Assembly: GCF_030285665.1 (NCBI RefSeq)
Contig: NZ_CP127295.1
Coordinates: 6,200,001-6,264,000, forward strand
DNA: 64,000 nucleotides
Direction: 5' to 3'
DNA from: Amycolatopsis mongoliensis
GTDB lineage: Bacteria; Actinomycetota; Actinomycetes; Mycobacteriales; Pseudonocardiaceae
Numbering within the stretch: the first letter of the stretch is position 1; each line of letters opens with the position of its first letter. Position numbers and translations under genes: made by a program. Shown here in pieces: positions 60,552 to 64,000 of this stretch. The notes under the pieces are model-generated. The model was not told the DNA's origin. It worked only from the letters and a program-made list of their open reading frames with translations, and ran no database searches.

Positions 60552-61535
60552 TCACACCCGGGCCTCGCGACCGCCGAGGAGATCGGCACCGAGCACCGTC
60601 AGCTGGTGGATGACGGCCGTTCCGTTCCGCTCGGTGGTGACCAGCCCGGATGACCGGAGGATCGAGGCGTGGTAGCTCGCCGCCGAGGTGGTGATGCCGG
60701 CCCGGTGCCCCAGCTCGGTCGTCGTGCAGCCCTCGGCGAGCACGCGCAGGGCCGTGGCCCGGGTGGCGCCCAGCAGGTTCGCCAGCGCGGCCGGGTCGCC
60801 CGGCGCCCCGGAAGGCGTGGCGGTTTCCGGCGGCCGGGCTTCGGCCGGGTAGACGAGAACGGGCGGGAGGCCCGGATCGGCCAGGAGCGTCGGGGCCTGG
60901 CGGCAGAAGTACGCCGGCACGAGCCGCAGTCCCCGGCCGCCCAGCTCCAGCTCACCGGTGACGTGGTCGCCGTCGACTTCGAGGACCCGGTCGCGCCAGG
61001 TGAGCGCGGGGTGCAGCGAGTTCAGCATCGTGTCGGCGCCCTGGGCGGCGAGGACCCGGGTGCGGGCGCTGAGCTCGTCGTCGACGACCTTCTCGATCCG
61101 GGCCCAGTGCGGGTTCAGCGTGCGCCGGTGGTACTCGGCCAGGCCGCGCCCGAGGTCTGCCAGCTCGCGCCGGTCACCGCACGCCAGCCGGGCGCCCCAC
61201 CGCGGGGGTGCCGGACGGTGGGTGAGCAGCGCCAGCTCCGCCGCGATCCGCCGCGCCGGCGTGCGGAGCACCGCGTCGAGGCCGGCGGCGAGGCCTGTCG
61301 ACGCTTCGCCCGGGGTGAGGAAGTCGGGGGAGTAGCCGCGCGGAGGTGCCAGGCGCAGCAGCGACCGTGTCGCGCTGTCGAGCGTCACGCCGGCGCGCCA
61401 GCGGTCCAGGCGTGTGTCCGTGGCGTGGGCCTGCAGGGCGTGCAGGCTGAGCAGGAGCTCCCACAGCGGGTCGGGCCGGGTGGCGAAGGTGAGCCGGGTC
61501 AGGTCCGCCGTCGAGAAGCGGATGCGAAGCGGCAT
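60552..61535 (-). CDS. DUF5937/ArsR-type winged-helix regulator
   Basis: A 327-aa paralogue of the regulator at 15190-16167: N-terminal DUF5937-like domain (PLRIRFSTADLTRLTFATRP, later RGLRLVPAYFCRQAP) and C-terminal ArsR-like winged helix (NLLGATRATALRVLAEG, then TTSAASYHASILRSSGL). ATG 61535 is used; GTG 61547 is possible. Unlike the first copy, its divergent neighbour is an nSTAND NTPase, not an exporter, and no partner gene is obvious. Confidence 0.82.
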   Translation of the reverse strand: MPLRIRFSTADLTRLTFATRPDPLWELLLSLHALQAHATDTRLDRWRAGVTLDSATRSLLRLAPPRGYSPDFLTPGEASTGLAAGLDAVLRTPARRIAAELALLTHRPAPPRWGARLACGDRRELADLGRGLAEYHRRTLNPHWARIEKVVDDELSARTRVLAAQGADTMLNSLHPALTWRDRVLEVDGDHVTGELELGGRGLRLVPAYFCRQAPTLLADPGLPPVLVYPAEARPPETATPSGAPGDPAALANLLGATRATALRVLAEGCTTTELGHRAGITTSAASYHASILRSSGLVTTERNGTAVIHQLTVLGADLLGGREARV

Positions 61536-61693
61536 GGCAGGGTGCACCTTTCCGGGGAGGGTGGGATGGCCGGTCCGATAGCCTGGGCGGCGGCGCGTTC
61601 GATCATGGACGGCTACGGGACCGGCGGAGAAGAGCTCGGCTGTTGCCTCTTCGCCGGCGACGTCGGGAAACCTCGTCCGACCAGGGAAAAGGC

Positions 61694-64000
61694 ATGGACG
61701 CAGCTCCGTCGTTCGGAGCCGAGCTCCGTCGGCTCAGGACCGAGCGGGGTACCTCGCTCGCCGGCCTGTCCGAGCGGACGCACTACAGCAAGGGCTACCT
61801 CAGCAAGCTCGAGACCGGCGCCAAGCGTGCGTCGGTGGAGCTGGCGGCAAGGCTCGACGAGGCGCTCGGGGCCGGGGGCCGGCTGGTCGAGCTGATCGCC
61901 GCCGAGCACCGGCCGGTCTGCCCGTACCGGGGGCTCGAGCCCTACGGCGCGGCCGACGCCGGGTGGTTCTTCGGCCGCGAGGAGACGACGGCCGACCTGC
62001 TCGACGCGGCGGCGGAGGCGCTGGCCGGCCGGCGGCCCGTCGTGGTCGTCGGGCCGTCGGGGGTCGGGAAGTCGTCGCTGGTCCGCGCCGGGCTCCAGCC
62101 GGTCCTGGCCGCGGGCGGCCTGCCCGGGGTGGCCGGGCGGCCGGTCGTGACGATGACGCCGACGGCGAACCCGATGGCCGAGTGGCGCCGTTCTTCGCCG
62201 GGGGACGGCCCCCGCGTGCTGGTCGTCGACCAGTTCGAGGAGCTGTTCACCCTGTGCGAGGACGAATCCGGACGACGGTTGTTCGTCGAGTCGCTCGCCG
62301 GCTTGGCGGCGAGCGGCGAGGGGCTGGTCGTCCTCAGCCTGCGCGCCGACTTCTACGACCGCTGCCTGGCCTACCCGCAGCTGGTGGAGGCCCTGCGGCA
62401 CCACCAGGTCACCGTCGGCCCGATGACCCACGCGCAGCTGGAGGCGGCGATCGTCGGCCCGGCGGACGCCGCTGGTCTGACCCTCGAGCCCGGGCTCGTC
62501 GAGGTCCTGCTGGCCGACGTCGGCGACAGCGCGGCGGGCGCCCTGCCGCTGCTGTCGCACGCGATGCTCGCGACCTGGCAGGAGCGCGAAGGTTCGACGC
62601 TGACCGTGGCCGGGTACCGGCGGGCCGGCGGCATCGCCGGTGCGGTCACCTCGACGGCCGAGGAGGCGTTCGGCTCGCTGGATCCCGCGGAACAGGACGC
62701 GGCGCGGCGACTGCTGCTCCGCCTGGTGCGGCCGGGCGTGCACGAACAGGACACCCGCCGGCCGGTGCGCCGCGAGCTGCTGCTGCGCCAGCTGCCCGAT
62801 CAGGCCAAGACGGCGTTGCAGGAGCTCACGGCCGCGCGGCTGCTGACCGTGGACGCGGACGTCGTCAGCATCACCCACGAGGCTTTGCTGCACGCCTGGC
62901 CCCGCCTGCGCGAGTGGATCGCCGCGGACCGCGAGGGACTGCGGGTGCACCACCGGCTCAGCGAAGCCACCGAAGCCTGGGAGGCCGAGCAGCAGCACCC
63001 CAGCCTGCTCTACCGCGGTCCGCGCCTGGCCCTGGCCGCGGACTGGGCCGCCGACCACGACGACCGGCTCAGCACGGCCGAGCGCGCCTTCCTGACCACG
63101 AGCCGGGAGGCGGCCGAAGCCGAGGCGCGGCGCGAACGGCGGCAGACCCGCCGGCTGCGCTCACTGGTCACCGGCCTGGCGGTGCTCAGCGTGCTGGTGG
63201 CCGTCGCCGCGACGGTCGCCGTGAGCAAGAGCCGGGCCGCGGACACCGAGCGGGACCTCGCCGTATCGCGCGAACTCGCGTCGGAGGCCAATCAACTGCG
63301 GCTGACCGACCCGGAACTGGCCACCCAGCTGAGCCTCGCCGCCTACCGCGTCGCCGACACCCCGCAGGCCCGCGGGAGCCTGCTCGGCGCGTCGGGTTCG
63401 ACCTCCGTCACCCGCATCAAGGCCCACCCGGGCAGCATCACCGGCATCGCGTTCACCGGTGGAACCGGCTTCGTCACCGCCGGGCTCGACGGCACCACCC
63501 GGTTCTTCGAGCTGTCCGGCTCGGGAGACCCGGTCCCGCACGCGGTGGTGCGGGCCGGAGCGGAAACCGTGACCGCACTCGCCGTGGCGCCCGGCCGCGG
63601 CTTGCTCGCGACCGCCGACGAGGCCGACGCCACCCGGCTCTGGTCGACCGCCGACGCGGACCGGCCCGCGCTCCTCGGCGCCGTGCCGGGCCAGGGGCAG
63701 CCGTCGGCGCTGGCCGTGAACCGCACGGGCACCCTCCTCGCGGCCGGCCGGGAGGACGGCGGCGTCGACGTGTGGGACATCCGCGAGCCCGCCCGGCCGG
63801 TGCGCGCCGGCACGTTGCCGCCCACGGGGAAGGCCGTCCGGGCCGTGGCGTTCTCGCCGACCTCGGCGGAGCTGCTGATCGGCGGCGACGACTTCACCGC
63901 CCGCCTGTGGGACGTCACGGGGTCGCCGGCCCCGGCCGCGGCGTTCGACACGCACACGGCGACGATCCGCAGCGTGGCGTTCAGCCCGGACGGCACCATG
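61694..64000 (+). CDS. HTH - nSTAND1 NTPase - WD40 protein, 3' end outside window
   Basis: 769 codons are visible and the frame is open to the edge. Residues 1-65 are an XRE-type HTH (FGAELRRLRTERGTSLAGLS). The nSTAND1 NTPase starts with CPYRGLEPYGAADAGWFFGRE, has Walker A GPSGVGKS (120-127) and Walker B VLVVDQFEELF. A transmembrane-like helix follows (about 495-520, LVTGLAVLSVLVAVAATVAV), then WD40-type repeats (for example FTGGTGFVTAGLDGTTRFFE). ATG 61694 follows GGGAAAAGG. STAND proteins oligomerise on sensing; related ones act in stress, development or phage defence. The ligand is unknown. Confidence 0.88.
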   Translation, partial: MDAAPSFGAELRRLRTERGTSLAGLSERTHYSKGYLSKLETGAKRASVELAARLDEALGAGGRLVELIAAEHRPVCPYRGLEPYGAADAGWFFGREETTADLLDAAAEALAGRRPVVVVGPSGVGKSSLVRAGLQPVLAAGGLPGVAGRPVVTMTPTANPMAEWRRSSPGDGPRVLVVDQFEELFTLCEDESGRRLFVESLAGLAASGEGLVVLSLRADFYDRCLAYPQLVEALRHHQVTVGPMTHAQLEAAIVGPADAAGLTLEPGLVEVLLADVGDSAAGALPLLSHAMLATWQEREGSTLTVAGYRRAGGIAGAVTSTAEEAFGSLDPAEQDAARRLLLRLVRPGVHEQDTRRPVRRELLLRQLPDQAKTALQELTAARLLTVDADVVSITHEALLHAWPRLREWIAADREGLRVHHRLSEATEAWEAEQQHPSLLYRGPRLALAADWAADHDDRLSTAERAFLTTSREAAEAEARRERRQTRRLRSLVTGLAVLSVLVAVAATVAVSKSRAADTERDLAVSRELASEANQLRLTDPELATQLSLAAYRVADTPQARGSLLGASGSTSVTRIKAHPGSITGIAFTGGTGFVTAGLDGTTRFFELSGSGDPVPHAVVRAGAETVTALAVAPGRGLLATADEADATRLWSTADADRPALLGAVPGQGQPSALAVNRTGTLLAAGREDGGVDVWDIREPARPVRAGTLPPTGKAVRAVAFSPTSAELLIGGDDFTARLWDVTGSPAPAAAFDTHTATIRSVAFSPDGTM

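Overview
The window is a high-GC actinomycete chromosome segment with strong third-position GC, many GTG/TTG starts, ATGA/GTGA overlaps and leaderless promoters. It is probably Amycolatopsis or another member of the Pseudonocardiaceae; the two long CCCAATG...CATTGGG intergenic palindromes fit that group from memory, without a search. It is accessory DNA: resistance genes, catabolic and biosynthetic cassettes, secreted giants, IS elements and several broken genes. No rRNA, tRNA or CRISPR array was seen.

0-12.5 kb is an arsenic island. After a partial PUA-like gene and a frameshifted ASCH gene come three ArsR-controlled units. (1) arsR diverges from two arsenate reductases, Acr3 and an ArsO-like flavoprotein. 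(2) A second arsR, with an N-terminal CysCys sensor, diverges from a 49-aa Cys-rich peptide, a 71-aa peptide with four CysCys pairs and an M28-like peptidase. (3) An ArsR-acetyltransferase (ArsN-type) fusion diverges from a flavoprotein and an MFS exporter, whose next partner survives only as a stub.

12.9-18.5 kb holds regulator/partner pairs: TetR with a zinc-independent MDR reductase, DUF5937/ArsR with an MFS exporter, and a GntR regulator beside an IS5 transposase remnant. 18.6-26.4 kb is a GntR-linked catabolic operon: a frameshifted amidohydrolase, two SnoaL-like proteins, an NmrA-like reductase, a fumarylacetoacetase-family hydrolase, a HIT-like protein, an acyl-CoA ligase and a transketolase-like remnant. 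An IS110-family element interrupts it. 26.9-28.7 kb is an epoxide hydrolase with a divergent TetR.

28.9-32.6 kb carries two divergent secreted Asp-box (sialidase-fold) proteins. 32.7-37.5 kb is a methyltransferase plus an A-PCP / thioesterase / P450 cassette of the kind that makes beta-hydroxy amino acids. 38-40.4 kb is an HTH-NB-ARC-TPR regulator.

40.7-44.2 kb is the most novel-looking locus: a 55-aa precursor-like peptide (basic leader, ASA motif, six-Cys core), a perfect hairpin, then MauE-like, membrane thioredoxin-like, ABC exporter and S26 signal-peptidase-like genes. Two homologous palindromes bracket it. It reads as a dedicated system to oxidise, export and cleave a disulfide-rich peptide. 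A methyltransferase follows.

46.5-60.1 kb encodes two secreted giants: a 2999-aa RHS/YD toxin ending in a DNA/RNA non-specific endonuclease domain, and a 1491-aa subtilisin-like protease with ricin-type lectin repeats. The window closes with a second DUF5937 regulator and the 5' part of an HTH-nSTAND-WD40 NTPase.
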